A DNA stretch of 64,000 nucleotides from Lyngbya sp. HA4199-MV5 (GTDB lineage: Bacteria > Cyanobacteriota > Cyanobacteriia > Leptolyngbyales > Leptolyngbyaceae): positions 62,001-126,000 of the forward strand of contig JAHHHL010000009.1 of NCBI GenBank assembly GCA_019359375.1, in the 5' to 3' direction. The notes below the pieces were generated by a model. The model had not been told where the DNA came from and made no database searches. It worked only from the letters and a program-made list of their open reading frames with translations. The position numbers and the translations under genes were made by a program. Of the stretch, positions 9,220-19,713 are shown piece after piece (positions within the stretch are counted from its first letter, which is position 1; every line of letters begins with the position of its first letter).

Positions 9220-10110
9220 CTACGATCGCCTTACGTTCATACAGCACCAGTCCTGGCGTTTCCACAGGGCGGCGACGACCCAACCGTTTTCTTCAAGGGT
9301 GTCGGCGACGGGTTTTGCCTGATCGAGCAGAATGCCGCTGAAGATGCCCCAGGTGTGGGAATGGGCGATCGCGGTCATGTGGGGAATCAAGTCGATGATA
9401 ACTTCAGCGAGAATATTGCAGACAATGCCATCCACAGGGGCAGCGATGAGTTCAGCCACGCGATCGACGCTGCCTTGCTCTACGACCAGTTGTTCATCCT
9501 TAATCTCATTGAGGTCACGGCTTTCGCGGGCGGCTTTGACTGCGAGGGGGTCAGTATCTACGGCATAGGCTTTTTTAGCACCCAGCAGAATGGCACCGAT
9601 CGATAAAATACCTGAGCCACAGCCAATATCGGCAATGATAAGATCCGCCGCTTCGCTACCCAGGCGCATTTCAAGCGATTCGAGGCAGAGCTGCGTGGTG
9701 GCATGATCGCCTGTTCCAAAGGCAACCCCTGGCTCAAGCTGGAGAATGATGCGATCGGTGTTTTCGGGTGGCGGCAACCAGGCAGGATTGATGAGAAAGC
9801 GATCGCCAATTTCCTGCGGCTGCCAGTAGGCTTTCCAGGTCGTCGCCCAATCTTCTTCATCGATCAAATCCCACTGCACGGCGGGAATGGGCATGCCCAC
9901 ACACAGCGCATCTTGCCGTAGCGCCAGTGCCAGTGCTGCCAGATCCAACACATGCGCCTGCTCCTGTGGCAAGTAAGCCCCGATCAACGAGGCATACCCT
10001 TTGACCTCACTGGACATTCCACGACAGCCAAACAGCTCCAACCGCCAGAAGATCGTTTCTTCCAGCGCGGCATCACAAAGAATCTGAATTTCCCACCAGC
10101 TACTTGCCAT
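9220..10110 (-). CDS. prmA: Ribosomal protein L11 methyltransferase
   Basis: [63 protein letters not shown]. Confidence 0.92.
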   Translation of the reverse strand: MASSWWEIQILCDAALEETIFWRLELFGCRGMSSEVKGYASLIGAYLPQEQAHVLDLAALALALRQDALCVGMPIPAVQWDLIDEEDWATTWKAYWQPQEIGDRFLINPAWLPPPENTDRIILQLEPGVAFGTGDHATTQLCLESLEMRLGSEAADLIIADIGCGSGILSIGAILLGAKKAYAVDTDPLAVKAARESRDLNEIKDEQLVVEQGSVDRVAELIAAPVDGIVCNILAEVIIDLIPHMTAIAHSHTWGIFSGILLDQAKPVADTLEENGWVVAALWKRQDWCCMNVRRS

Positions 10111-10385
10111 AAGAGCGTTCAGCGTTCAGCGCTTAGGATCGTGGATTTAATAAAACCAGATTCTTGCGTAGGATGCGTTAGCCAGCGTAACGCATCGCCT
10201 CGGGAACCTGCGATGCGTTACGGTTAGCGCCTTTAGCAGAGCCATGCCGTAGGCTTTACACATCCGACAAAAGCCGATCTTATTTAATCTCTCATTCCTT
10301 AGCTATCAGCGTTTCTTTGTCGGTTAATTGGGTCGTTTACACCGTAGAGTTAAGCGGCTGACGGCTGATTGCTGACAGCTAATAG

Positions 10386-11966
10386 CTATAACGTTACCGT
10401 ATAAGCATCCCGAATCCCTGGCACTTTCAAAATCTCCTCCAGGATGTTGTCAGGAAGGGGATCGTCAATGCTGAGTACCATGACCGCATCGCCGCGCACG
10501 ATTTTGCGCCCCACCTGCATACTGGCAATGTTGACGTTAAAGTCACCTAGCAGCGAGCCGATTTTGCCAATGATCCCCGGCATATCGCGGTGGAGAGTAA
10601 AGAGCATGTAACGGTTGGGCGGCACGTTGACCGGAAACTCGTCTACATTCGTGATGCGAATTTCGGAATCGCCCAGCAGTGCGCCAGTTACGGAATGTTC
10701 GCCCAGGGAGCCTTTGGCAGACAGGTGGAGCGATCCGGCATAATCTTTGATGGAGGCATCACGGGTTTCGATGACGCGAATGCCGCGTTCCTTGGCTTCC
10801 AGACTGGCGTTGACGTAGTTGACCCGTTCTTGCAGGGCATGAGAGAGCAACCCTTTGAGAGCTGCAACCACGATCGGCTGACTTTGATTGGTCGCCAGCT
10901 CGCCCTGGAGCCGCACAGTGAGAGATTCCACCCGTCCCCCCGCCAGTTGTGCGACCAGATTGCCCAACGTTTCAGCCAGTTGCAGATAGGGGCGCAGCTT
11001 CTCCAGCAAATCGGGCTGCAAGCCAGGGATGTTGACCGCCGATCGCGCAGGCAATCCCAAGAGGACATCCCGAATTTGCTCTGCCACGTCGATCGCCACA
11101 TTTGCCTGTGCCTCTTCAGTGGACGCGCCCAGGTGAGGAGTCATCACCATTTCTTTACCGAGCGATCGCAACGGCGATTCACCCAATGGCTCTTGCTCGT
11201 AGACATCCAGCGCTGCCCCAGCGATTTTGCCGCTCTTCAGTGCCTCTGCCAGTGCTGCCTCGTCGATAATGCCACCACGGGCACAGTTGATAATCCGCGC
11301 AGTGGGCTTCATGCGGGCGATCGCGGCTTCGTTGATCAAATGAGTGGTTTCTGCCGTTTTCGGAATATGCAGCGTAATGTAGTCTGCCTGTTGCAGCAGC
11401 ACATCCATCTCGACAATCCGGCACCCCAACTGCTCTGCCCGTTCGTGGGAAATGAAGGGATCGTATGCCAACAGCTTCATCCCCATCGCGCGGGCAACGG
11501 TTGCCACATGCGCTCCAATTTTGCCTAGCCCAACAATGCCCAGCGTTTTTTTGTAAACCTCAACGCCCGTGTAGTGCTTGCGATCCCACTTGCTGGCTTT
11601 CACCGCCTGGTTTGCATCGGGGATGTAGCGGGACATTGCCATCATCATGGCTAACGTATGCTCGGCAGCGGCGATCGTGTTGCCTTCGGGCGAATTTACA
11701 ACGACAATGCCTTTCCGGGTGGCTGCCAGCACATCGACGTTATCGACACCCACACCCGCACGACCAATAATTTTAAGTTGATTGCCTGCCTCAATGACTG
11801 CCTGTGTGACGCGAGTACCAGAGCGGATCATCAGCGCATCGTAAGCAGGAATGATTTTAATCAAGTCATCCGGCGACAAGTCCGTTTTTACGTCAACCTG
11901 CGCCACTTGAGAGAGGATATCGATCCCCACCTGGTCGATCGGATCAGAAACAAGAACTTTAGGCAT
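10386..11966 (-). CDS. serA: D-3-phosphoglycerate dehydrogenase
   Basis: [61 protein letters not shown]-terminal ACT domain ([16 protein letters not shown]). Confidence 0.95.
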   Translation of the reverse strand: MPKVLVSDPIDQVGIDILSQVAQVDVKTDLSPDDLIKIIPAYDALMIRSGTRVTQAVIEAGNQLKIIGRAGVGVDNVDVLAATRKGIVVVNSPEGNTIAAAEHTLAMMMAMSRYIPDANQAVKASKWDRKHYTGVEVYKKTLGIVGLGKIGAHVATVARAMGMKLLAYDPFISHERAEQLGCRIVEMDVLLQQADYITLHIPKTAETTHLINEAAIARMKPTARIINCARGGIIDEAALAEALKSGKIAGAALDVYEQEPLGESPLRSLGKEMVMTPHLGASTEEAQANVAIDVAEQIRDVLLGLPARSAVNIPGLQPDLLEKLRPYLQLAETLGNLVAQLAGGRVESLTVRLQGELATNQSQPIVVAALKGLLSHALQERVNYVNASLEAKERGIRVIETRDASIKDYAGSLHLSAKGSLGEHSVTGALLGDSEIRITNVDEFPVNVPPNRYMLFTLHRDMPGIIGKIGSLLGDFNVNIASMQVGRKIVRGDAVMVLSIDDPLPDNILEEILKVPGIRDAYTVTL

Positions 11967-12197
11967 AGCAACCAGTCAGGGTTAAACGCAGAGCGCTCTA
12001 GAACAACAGGGGTGTTTTAAGGTTCAGCCATCCCATACCGTCAAGCAGGAAGACGTAAAGGGTTCCCTTGCTCACTTAAGATGAAGATGGCTAACCAAAC
12101 AGACCATCTAGATTACGCCATTTTGCGTCGCGCGTTGGTTAAATCGCTTGGATTTTTTAATCTCTGTTCCTTTGTTATTCAGGTGTCTGTTATTCCC

Positions 12198-12719
12198 ATG
12201 AATTATCTTGTTGCCGTCTTGAGCGATCGCATTCAGGCAGAAGAAGCATACTCGGCGCTCGAACGTCAGGGTTTACCAATGACGAAGATTGCCATTTTGG
12301 GTAAGGGGTATAAAAGCGCCGATGAGTATGGCTTGCTCGACCCCAACCAGGAAGCGGGCAAGCAAGTGAAGCTCATGGCTGTATGGCTTGTACCCTTTGG
12401 CTTTGCGGCTGGCTATGTGTTTAACCTCATCACCAATCTCGATACCTTCGCTTGGGCGGGCGAGCTGGGTAGCCATATCATTGGCGGCGTGCTGGGAGCA
12501 GCATCGGGCGCTCTGGGCAGCATTTTTGTGGGAGGTGGCGTTGGGTTGGTAACGGGCAGTGGGGATGCACTTCCCTATCGGAATCGCCTCAACGCGGGAA
12601 AATATCTGGTTGTGGTGAAAGGGTCTGAAGCGCTGACTCGTCAGGCAACCACGATTCTGAGGCAGTTTGAGCCTGAGAACCTTCAGGGCTATGTGGATAC
12701 GTCGGAGGCTCAGGGATAA
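12198..12719 (+). CDS. Conserved cyanobacterial membrane protein with Gly-rich TM segment
   Basis: MNYLVAVLSDRIQAEEAYSALERQGLPMTKIAILGKGYKSADEYGLLDPN...GGVLGAASGALGSIFVGGGVGLVTG; start moved to internal Met. Confidence 0.7.
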   Translation: MNYLVAVLSDRIQAEEAYSALERQGLPMTKIAILGKGYKSADEYGLLDPNQEAGKQVKLMAVWLVPFGFAAGYVFNLITNLDTFAWAGELGSHIIGGVLGAASGALGSIFVGGGVGLVTGSGDALPYRNRLNAGKYLVVVKGSEALTRQATTILRQFEPENLQGYVDTSEAQG

Positions 12720-12765
12720 ACGCGGAGGCGCGGAGGGCGCGGAGAGGGGTGACTTAAAAATTAAA

Positions 12766-12805
12766 AGCTGCTGTTCGATCGGTTAAGCCAATCTAAACAG
12801 CAGCT
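12766..12805 (-). terminator. Rho-independent terminator-like hairpin 3' of the Hli gene
   Basis: Perfect 10-bp inverted repeat AGCTGCTGTT / AACAGCAGCT, followed on the minus strand by TTTAATTTTT. Confidence 0.6.
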
Positions 12806-12854
12806 AGAGAAGGGAGATATATTGCCTAAATCACTCGACGGGATGGGAGAAGCT

Positions 12855-13040
12855 TTACAGCAAACCCCAGAAATGCAGAACGCCTTGACCGGAATACAGT
12901 TCAAGCAGTAGCGCTGCCAGGAAGCCAATCATGGCAAGACGACCGTTCCACAACTCTGCCTGAGGCGTAAAGCCAAATTTCCAGGCGTTGCGATCGGTTT
13001 CAACGATAGGAGTGGTCACTTTTGGTGTGGCGTTAGTCAT
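12855..13040 (-). CDS. High-light-inducible / CAB-like single-helix protein
   Basis: [44 protein letters not shown]: ExxNxRxAMxGF-like chlorophyll-binding helix. Confidence 0.88.
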   Translation of the reverse strand: MTNATPKVTTPIVETDRNAWKFGFTPQAELWNGRLAMIGFLAALLLELYSGQGVLHFWGLL

Positions 13041-13635
13041 GGTTATTGCTCCAATTACTTCAAAACGGTAGAGGTTACGGATCAACGAACTAGCGCTATC
13101 AGAGGAAGTGGAAAACCACCGATGAAGCTTCGTTAAACTATGTAAACTAATATAACAAAAGATTTTGAAGATGACCAGGTAGCAGCGGAAGATCTTTTCA
13201 AAGGGGCAGAAGTGTGCATGGGGGAGAAGGGAGTGGGAAGCCGGGGAGGCAGGGGAAGCTGGGGAGGCAGGGGAAGCTGGGGGAGTAGCAAGGGGAGTCG
13301 GGAGTGGGGTCGGGATCAGGAAAGTCAGAACGATCTGCCACTAACGATTGCGTTCAGCGGATGCAAGTAACATCAAACTAAGCCCCGAAAGCTTTATCCA
13401 TTCCGTTGCAACGCACTTGTTATACAGTGCTTGCCACCGACGGTTAATCAAGCCATATTCCTTATTTCTCAAATATTTTAGATTGATACGATATGCCCAC
13501 GTAAACAGCATTATTATGGATAATTTCATTCTTCTCACACATGGCGACCCTATTAACCTGTTCAAAGACTTTGTAGTATCAGATAATGTGGCACAAATCA
13601 ACAGCCTACTTGATTCTTTTTAGCACTTCAGTGTA

Positions 13636-14262
13636 TTGATGCGCCCCCTTTCGGCAGACTTAGCTCTTGGGTGTCAAGAAAAACAATATGGTTATTTTGA
13701 AAGCACAGTTAGACCGCCTTTTAGTAGCTGGCACATACGTGCCTTGCCTACTGACAATACAGCTATCGAACCACTACCACGGGACACCCAATGCTCAGAG
13801 ACTCCTCAGTTGACTCCGGAAGTTTTAAGTAAATGGATATCTCAAGCACTTGATCAGGATTGTGGTTGCTTGTCAACAACACATAGGGTTGATTGGAAGT
13901 TCATCGAATTTCTATCTATTCAAGCAAAGCTACCAAATATAGAAACCTTCTCAAATCAAGATTCCCTTCGTGTTGGTTGGAAGAACAGTGAGTTCACAGT
14001 TCCGATCACAAGAGAGAATGATCAGCTATGGGTTTTTGGAACTATGTTCAGGTCATCCACTTATCCTGCTAAATCTCCCTTCTATGTAATTTTTAGTCAA
14101 GAGTGTGGAAGGATTACGTTGGATATACAAATCTACTGGTCACTCTGGACACATCCAAATTCTGCTGGATATCCAGTTATGTATGAGATAATTCAACAGC
14201 TTCTACAGCTTGGTTGGCAAGCATCTTACTTACCTACGCAATTCAAGGCGGATTTTCGCTAA
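13636..14262 (+). CDS. Hypothetical protein
   Basis: 208-aa open frame, no recognised motif. Confidence 0.4.
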   Translation: MMRPLSADLALGCQEKQYGYFESTVRPPFSSWHIRALPTDNTAIEPLPRDTQCSETPQLTPEVLSKWISQALDQDCGCLSTTHRVDWKFIEFLSIQAKLPNIETFSNQDSLRVGWKNSEFTVPITRENDQLWVFGTMFRSSTYPAKSPFYVIFSQECGRITLDIQIYWSLWTHPNSAGYPVMYEIIQQLLQLGWQASYLPTQFKADFR

Positions 14263-14337
14263 AACTTCCTTAAATCGAGCTGTATAACAACTTCTTCAAC
14301 TCAAAACTCAAAACTCATCCTGCCTTTCCCCGCCTTC

Positions 14338-15327
14338 TCACTTCCAACTGAACAGAAGCCAGATGCCGCCAAGGGCTAGGAGTACGCCGACGATCGCTCT
14401 CACGCTAACCTTTTCGTCGATCGCAAGCGCAATCGGGATAACGAACAAAGGACTGGTAGCGCTGAGGGATTGGGCAATGCCAGCAGCAGTGTATTTCAGC
14501 GAGACTTGCTGGAGCCAGATGGCGAGATAGGTACTGGCAAAGGCTGTTAAGGTAAGAATTGCCAGGAAACGGGGCGATTGCAGTGGTTTGAGGTCTTGAA
14601 TGGTACGTCGCTGGAATAGCAACCAGACCACCAGCACAAAACCTCCTGCCACTAATCGAAGCAACGCACTCCACAGCGGATCGATCGTGGTGTTTGCCAG
14701 TGCCGCTCTGGATAGTACCGCTCCACTTGCCTGCCCCAGTGCTGCCAGTAAGCCAAAGACTGTCCCTCGCCACAGATGCCGTTGGGGTTGCAGGGTTTCG
14801 TGGGTTCGTTCAACCACAACCCATGTGACACCCGCGATCGTCAACGCAATGCCAGCCCAGGCACCGATCGCCAGCCGTTCCTGTAAGAAAAGCAGCGCCA
14901 TCACAGCCGCTAACGGTGGTGCGATTGATTCCAGTACCAAAGCTCGGCGTGCGCCTAAACGGTTGAGCGCTGTAAAGTAAGCCGTGTCGCCAAACCCAAT
15001 GCCAACAACGCCGCTGAGGGCAAGTAGACCAATCGCGCTCAGGCTGACTTGAGGCAGTAGTTCGCCTTTGAGCAGCAGCGTGAGGATGAGGAGTGCGATC
15101 GCAATCAATCCCTTCGCCAAATTCAACACCAGTGGCGAAAGCTGTCGCCCAATGCCGATGTAGATGACAGATGCGATCGCCCAGATCAACGCTGCACTGA
15201 GCGCTGCCAGTTCGCCACGAAAATCGCTAAACAATGATAGAGCCACGATGTTTTGCTTGAGTCCAACGCTTACAAACGTTCCTCGTACGCCAATGGATGA
15301 CAAACGCTTCTCATAGCGGCTCTTCAT
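14338..15327 (-). CDS. EamA/DMT-family transporter
   Basis: Ten-TM duplicated EamA pattern (ALIWAIASVIYIGIGRQ..., LGARRALVLESIAPPLAAVMALLFLQERL). Confidence 0.85.
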   Translation of the reverse strand: MKSRYEKRLSSIGVRGTFVSVGLKQNIVALSLFSDFRGELAALSAALIWAIASVIYIGIGRQLSPLVLNLAKGLIAIALLILTLLLKGELLPQVSLSAIGLLALSGVVGIGFGDTAYFTALNRLGARRALVLESIAPPLAAVMALLFLQERLAIGAWAGIALTIAGVTWVVVERTHETLQPQRHLWRGTVFGLLAALGQASGAVLSRAALANTTIDPLWSALLRLVAGGFVLVVWLLFQRRTIQDLKPLQSPRFLAILTLTAFASTYLAIWLQQVSLKYTAAGIAQSLSATSPLFVIPIALAIDEKVSVRAIVGVLLALGGIWLLFSWK

Positions 15328-15766
15328 ACATCAGAGAGTCGGACGGCAGCATTCCTAATGCCTGATAAACCGCTTGTGCTTTGACGTTGCCTTGATACAC
15401 ATAGAGACGCAACCCACACACGTTCGATCGATCTGCTTGAGTTTTCAGAGATTGATAGAGCGTGCGAAAAATGCCCTGCTGACGGTGGCTTGGTTCTACA
15501 TAAACATCCTGTAGCCACCAAAACCAGGCGTTTCTAAAATCGCTCCATTCAAACGTGACTAACACGGCTGCAACAACTCTATTTTCAATTTCAGCAACGG
15601 TATAAAAGCCTCGATCGCCATCATTGAGAACGGCTTGAACACCTTTCTGAAGCGTTGTGGCATCCAGTTCTTTCCCTCTCGCCTCTTTGACTAAAGACAA
15701 ATTAAATCGGACGATCGTTGCCAGGTCTTCAGACTTTGCTCTACGAATCACTGGAGCGATCGTCAT
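15311..15766 (-). CDS. GNAT-family N-acetyltransferase
   Basis: IRRAKSEDLATIVRFNLSL ... LQDVYVEPSHRQQGIFRTLYQSL ... LRLYVYQGNVKAQAVYQALGM. Confidence 0.88.
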   Translation of the reverse strand: MTIAPVIRRAKSEDLATIVRFNLSLVKEARGKELDATTLQKGVQAVLNDGDRGFYTVAEIENRVVAAVLVTFEWSDFRNAWFWWLQDVYVEPSHRQQGIFRTLYQSLKTQADRSNVCGLRLYVYQGNVKAQAVYQALGMLPSDSLMYEEPL

Positions 15767-15997
15767 GATGGAATAGTAGGACTAAATTACAGAGGCATTT
15801 CATTCTAAACACAGAGATCGATAGCAACAGATTTGGTAACGGATGAAGCGGATACGTTGTTTACGAAGGCTGAAAGAATCATCTGTTTCATCTGTTCCCA
15901 TCCGCTGCTCACCACTTCTTCGACAGGATGAAATAGCCCTGGAATGATTATGGTTGCTCCTGATGACATCAAGCAGCATCATATCGGTCTGTTTAGG

Positions 15998-17533
15998 TTA
16001 GAGCGATCGCTGGTTTAGCAATTCTACTGTTTGCTTTGGCTCTACTAACGTGTTGGCGCACAAAATCCCAGACGCAGCAACCGCAGGAACCCCAATTCCA
16101 GGCATCGTACTGTCTCCAACGCGATACAAACCGGAGATGGGCGTTTGGGTGCTGGGAAACATGCCCTGACCAGCAGCAATGGCGGGACCATAGGTTCCCT
16201 GATGGCGACGCAGATAGCGGGCATGGGTCAGCGGTGTGCCAATGAGTTCCAGCACGATGCGCGATCGCACGTCTGGAATCACCTTTTCCAACGCCCGAAA
16301 CAGGGGTTCTGCGCGTTCTCGCTTCCGTTCTGCATAAGCGCTGTCTCGCTGCCAGTTTGCATAAGGTTCCAGCGTATAGGCATGAACGACATGATGACCC
16401 GATGGCGCAAGACTGGCATCCCAAACCGAGGGAATGGAAATCATGCAGGTGTTACCCGGAACGGTGATGTCCTGATGAGCATCGTGCAGGACGACGTGAT
16501 GTCCCGTGAGATGCTTCAATCCGTCTGATCGAATGCCCAAATGCAAATGCATGAAACTATCGACAGCAGGTGTTTCTAAGGCGTTTTGACGATAGTTGGC
16601 GGGTAGATCGTCCGGTTTCAACAGGTGATTGTACGTGTCCCAGATAGTGGCGTTGGAGATAACGATCGCCGCCTTCAACCTTTCGCCATTTCGCAAGCGC
16701 ACCCCCACCGCTCTGCCAGATTCCACGAGAATCTGTTCCACATGAGCGCCTAACCGCAATGTGCCGCCCCATTTTTGCAAGCCACGCACTAATGCCTGCA
16801 CGATCGCCCCACTGCCACCGATGGGATAATCGATGATCGATCGTGTTCGCTCACCAAACATAAAGGCAACTTCAGGCGCGATCGTCCCCTCCGCTTTCAG
16901 CCCAGACAGCAGAAAACACTCCAGATCAATCAACCGTCGCAGCCAGGGGTCGTGCAAATCGCGCATCAAATCGGCAACGGAACTTTGGACGGCTCCCAGT
17001 TGGGGCAAGAGCTTAATCAGGGCAGGCAAATAGCGACTCAAAAGGACAGGCACCAGCTTGAAGTCTGCCCGTAGCGCCAGGGTAGGAATCCCTCGCAGCG
17101 CCTCATACAAGCCCAGCAGTCGTTTCTCTAGCCGCGCCAGTTCTGCTGCACCTTGAGGCGTAATTTGCGCGATCGCCGCCCGATAGCGATCGACATTGCC
17201 ATAAACCGGAAACATGCCTTCGGGAAAGTGGTAGTGTCCCATCGGGTCGTAGGCGATCGCGGGCACTGGCTCTTCCAACACATCTAGCACCTGCCGCAAT
17301 GGGTTGAGTGAGTGGCGATCGCTCAGCCCACAGTAAAACGACGGTCCCGAATCAAACTCGAACCCCTGCCGTGAAAAACTGTGCGCCGCTCCGCCCGGAA
17401 TGGTGTGGCTTTCACAAATCAGAACCCGTTTGCCGTAACGAGCCAGCAGCGCACCTGCCACCAGACCACCAATCCCGCTGCCAATGACGATGACATCGAA
17501 CTCGTCAGGACTCATCTGTTTTGACACGCTCAA
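15998..17533 (-). CDS. NAD(P)/FAD-dependent oxidoreductase, phytoene desaturase / carotenoid isomerase-like
   Basis: DVIVIGSGIGGLVAGALLARYGKRVLICESHTIPGGAAHSFSRQGFEFDSGPSF; C-terminal GLYRVGDSTMPGIGVPAVAASG. Confidence 0.85.
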   Translation of the reverse strand: MSVSKQMSPDEFDVIVIGSGIGGLVAGALLARYGKRVLICESHTIPGGAAHSFSRQGFEFDSGPSFYCGLSDRHSLNPLRQVLDVLEEPVPAIAYDPMGHYHFPEGMFPVYGNVDRYRAAIAQITPQGAAELARLEKRLLGLYEALRGIPTLALRADFKLVPVLLSRYLPALIKLLPQLGAVQSSVADLMRDLHDPWLRRLIDLECFLLSGLKAEGTIAPEVAFMFGERTRSIIDYPIGGSGAIVQALVRGLQKWGGTLRLGAHVEQILVESGRAVGVRLRNGERLKAAIVISNATIWDTYNHLLKPDDLPANYRQNALETPAVDSFMHLHLGIRSDGLKHLTGHHVVLHDAHQDITVPGNTCMISIPSVWDASLAPSGHHVVHAYTLEPYANWQRDSAYAERKRERAEPLFRALEKVIPDVRSRIVLELIGTPLTHARYLRRHQGTYGPAIAAGQGMFPSTQTPISGLYRVGDSTMPGIGVPAVAASGILCANTLVEPKQTVELLNQRSL

Positions 17534-17553
17534 TTCATCCCGTTAAGTACCGC

Positions 17554-18783
17554 TAAGTACAACTCGTCGCTGAAGGGGTCGGAAATCGTTAGGATCAGCA
17601 TAAAGCTGTGGATGACCTATGCGTGGACGTACTTCTCAGATCAAGATCAGTCTAAGCGGGGAATAACGTGAAAGCTTGGAAAGTTTGCTGCGCCGACAGA
17701 AGACCCCTGTTGGGCTGGCAAAACGTGCGCGTGCAATATTGCTCTTAGCCGAGAGAGAGAGGTTTAACCAAACAGCCGAACGGGTGGGCTTGGGAGAACG
17801 CCATCTGCGGAAGTGGGCAAGACGCTTTCTGGCGCAGGGAGTCGAGGGTTTACAAGATCGACCACGACCGGGCAGAGTCCCGGTTTCCCCCCCCTCAAGT
17901 CGCCTTGTACCTGGTTAAAATTGCGTGTGAACTGCCCGATACTCAAGGTCGGTCTCTGTCTCAATGGGATTGCACCAAGTTAGCCCGACAGGTGGTAGTA
18001 GCAGGGTTGGTGGGCAGCATCTCTGCGTCTACGGTCCGCCGGATTTTGAACCACCATCAGCTGAAACCTTGGCGACAGCATCTGTGGTTATCCCCCAAAG
18101 TGCCACGCGACAAAGCCTTTGTCAAATCCATTCGCGAAATGAGCCGCCTCTCTATCCGCAAGCTCAAAGCGCACGAAAGGGTGCTTTGCCTGGATGAGAA
18201 AACCGCTTTGCAGCCCCGTCCACGCAAAGCGGCAACCTTACCATCGAGACCGCAGTCCATCATGAAAGTTGAGCATGAGTATGAACGCCAAGGGGCACTC
18301 AATCTGCTTGCAGCCTTTGATAGTCGTACAGGTAAGGTGTGGGGGCAAACCTATGAACGCAAGCGACAAGTCGAGTTAATCGCCTTTTTGGAGTATCTGG
18401 ACAAACAGATTCCCGTAACCATCACCCAGATTCATGTTGTGCTCGACCATCTCAAGAGGCACAAAGGCAGAAAGGTGCAAGCTTGGTTAGCCCAACATCC
18501 CCGGTTGGTCTTTCGTTTTCCACCCGTGCATTGCTCTTGGATGAATCAAGTAGAACAGTGGTTGAGTATCCTGCAACGCAAGCGCTTGAAAATTGCCAAC
18601 TTTAAGGACAAGCAAGCTTTAGCAGAACGTCTGCAAGCCTTCATCGCCGAGTGGAATGCTCATGCCCACCCCTTGCATTGGACAACCAAGTCAGTCGCAA
18701 AAATCATGGCAAAATGTGATCCTCAACCAACGCCTGCCAAAGCCGCTTGATTGCCGTATCCCTCTGACGGTGGCCTGTACTTA
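17554..18783 (+). mobile_element. IS630-family insertion sequence, apparently flanked by TA
   Basis: Inverted termini CTAAGTACA (17553-17561) and TGTACTTAG (18776-18784), each with TA; encloses an IS630-type HTH + DDE transposase. Confidence 0.7.
17619..18750 (+). pseudogene. IS630-family transposase, disrupted
   Basis: Reading from ATG 17619: MRGRTSQIKISLSGE*RESLESLLRRQKTPVGLAKRARAILLLAE...; in-frame TAA at 17664-17666 and frame change at the C8 run 17887-17894; DDE half (LCLDEKT, HVVLDHLKRHKG, PVHCSWMNQVEQW) open in the next frame. Confidence 0.85.
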
Positions 18784-19154
18784 GGAACGCGATCGTCTCG
18801 TTACTTCTATATAAAGTGCGATCGCGCTTCTAAAATGTCGTCAGGGGCGATCGCTGGCTATCTAAAATACTCGCTTTCATCGTCTGTTCTTATTGGTATC
18901 TGCGGTTGGGCGATCGTTCCGCTGACTAGGAATGCGATCGCACGTCCGACTATAAACTACAATCACTAAATGTTTGAACTTGAAGATGTGACCGCACTTT
19001 CCATTTAAGAAAAAGAGTGGTTACACGGCAACTTTTTATCAATAAGCTCAACTTTTACTGTCCCAATAGATTCTTCTGAGTAGTAATGAGAATTGACTTT
19101 AAGGCATTCTCACTTAAAAGGGAGATTAGATTTGAGACACCTACTGTACAGATA

Positions 19155-19577
19155 TCAACATAGACTTGTTTCGCAAAGACCCGTGGGTCTTAGTGTTCCA
19201 GCTTTGTCTTTAGAATGTTTACGTTCTTGATGTTCCCTTTCAATTTTTTTCAAGATTTCTCTAATTTCTTGAAATTTCCCTTTAGTTGATGCATCTGAAA
19301 TCGAAATGCATGAATCAAGAGAATCTTGCAAATTTATGTATAACTCTTTTGCAGCTTTTTCCAACTCATTTTCGATCGGCTGTCCAATTTCTTCAAGCGA
19401 AAGTGTAATACTTTCAAGCATATCTATACTTTTCAATATGACTAGACTTGCTCTTTCGTTACCTAATGTTTTACTATCAGACACAAGAGTTTTAGATAAA
19501 GCTGAACGTAACAGGTTTATGTTCACTTCTACAAAATCCAAAGAATCTTCCAAAGCTTTTTGTACTTGAGTATCCAT
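19155..19577 (-). CDS. Small predicted all-helical protein, unknown
   Basis: 140 aa, Leu/Ser/Glu-rich heptad-like pattern; same strand as and downstream of the caspase/STAND gene. Confidence 0.5.
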   Translation of the reverse strand: MDTQVQKALEDSLDFVEVNINLLRSALSKTLVSDSKTLGNERASLVILKSIDMLESITLSLEEIGQPIENELEKAAKELYINLQDSLDSCISISDASTKGKFQEIREILKKIEREHQERKHSKDKAGTLRPTGLCETSLC

Positions 19578-19713
19578 AATAAATTCCTAATCAGTTCTCT
19601 CGAGAGTTGCTAGTAGACACTGTATCCAACGCTTGAATCGGGAAACATATACTTGATGAACTTGTTGGCGGAATTGTGCATCGCCAAATTCGTATATCAA
19701 ACATTATCACATA

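Noticed and set aside
10590-11528. Long plus-strand ORF (312 aa) opposite serA
   Set aside because: Antisense shadow of the clearly conserved serA frame; composition has no protein-family signature.
17676-17918. Separate small HTH gene upstream of the transposase
   Set aside because: It is the N-terminal half of the same IS630 transposase, split by the C8 frameshift.
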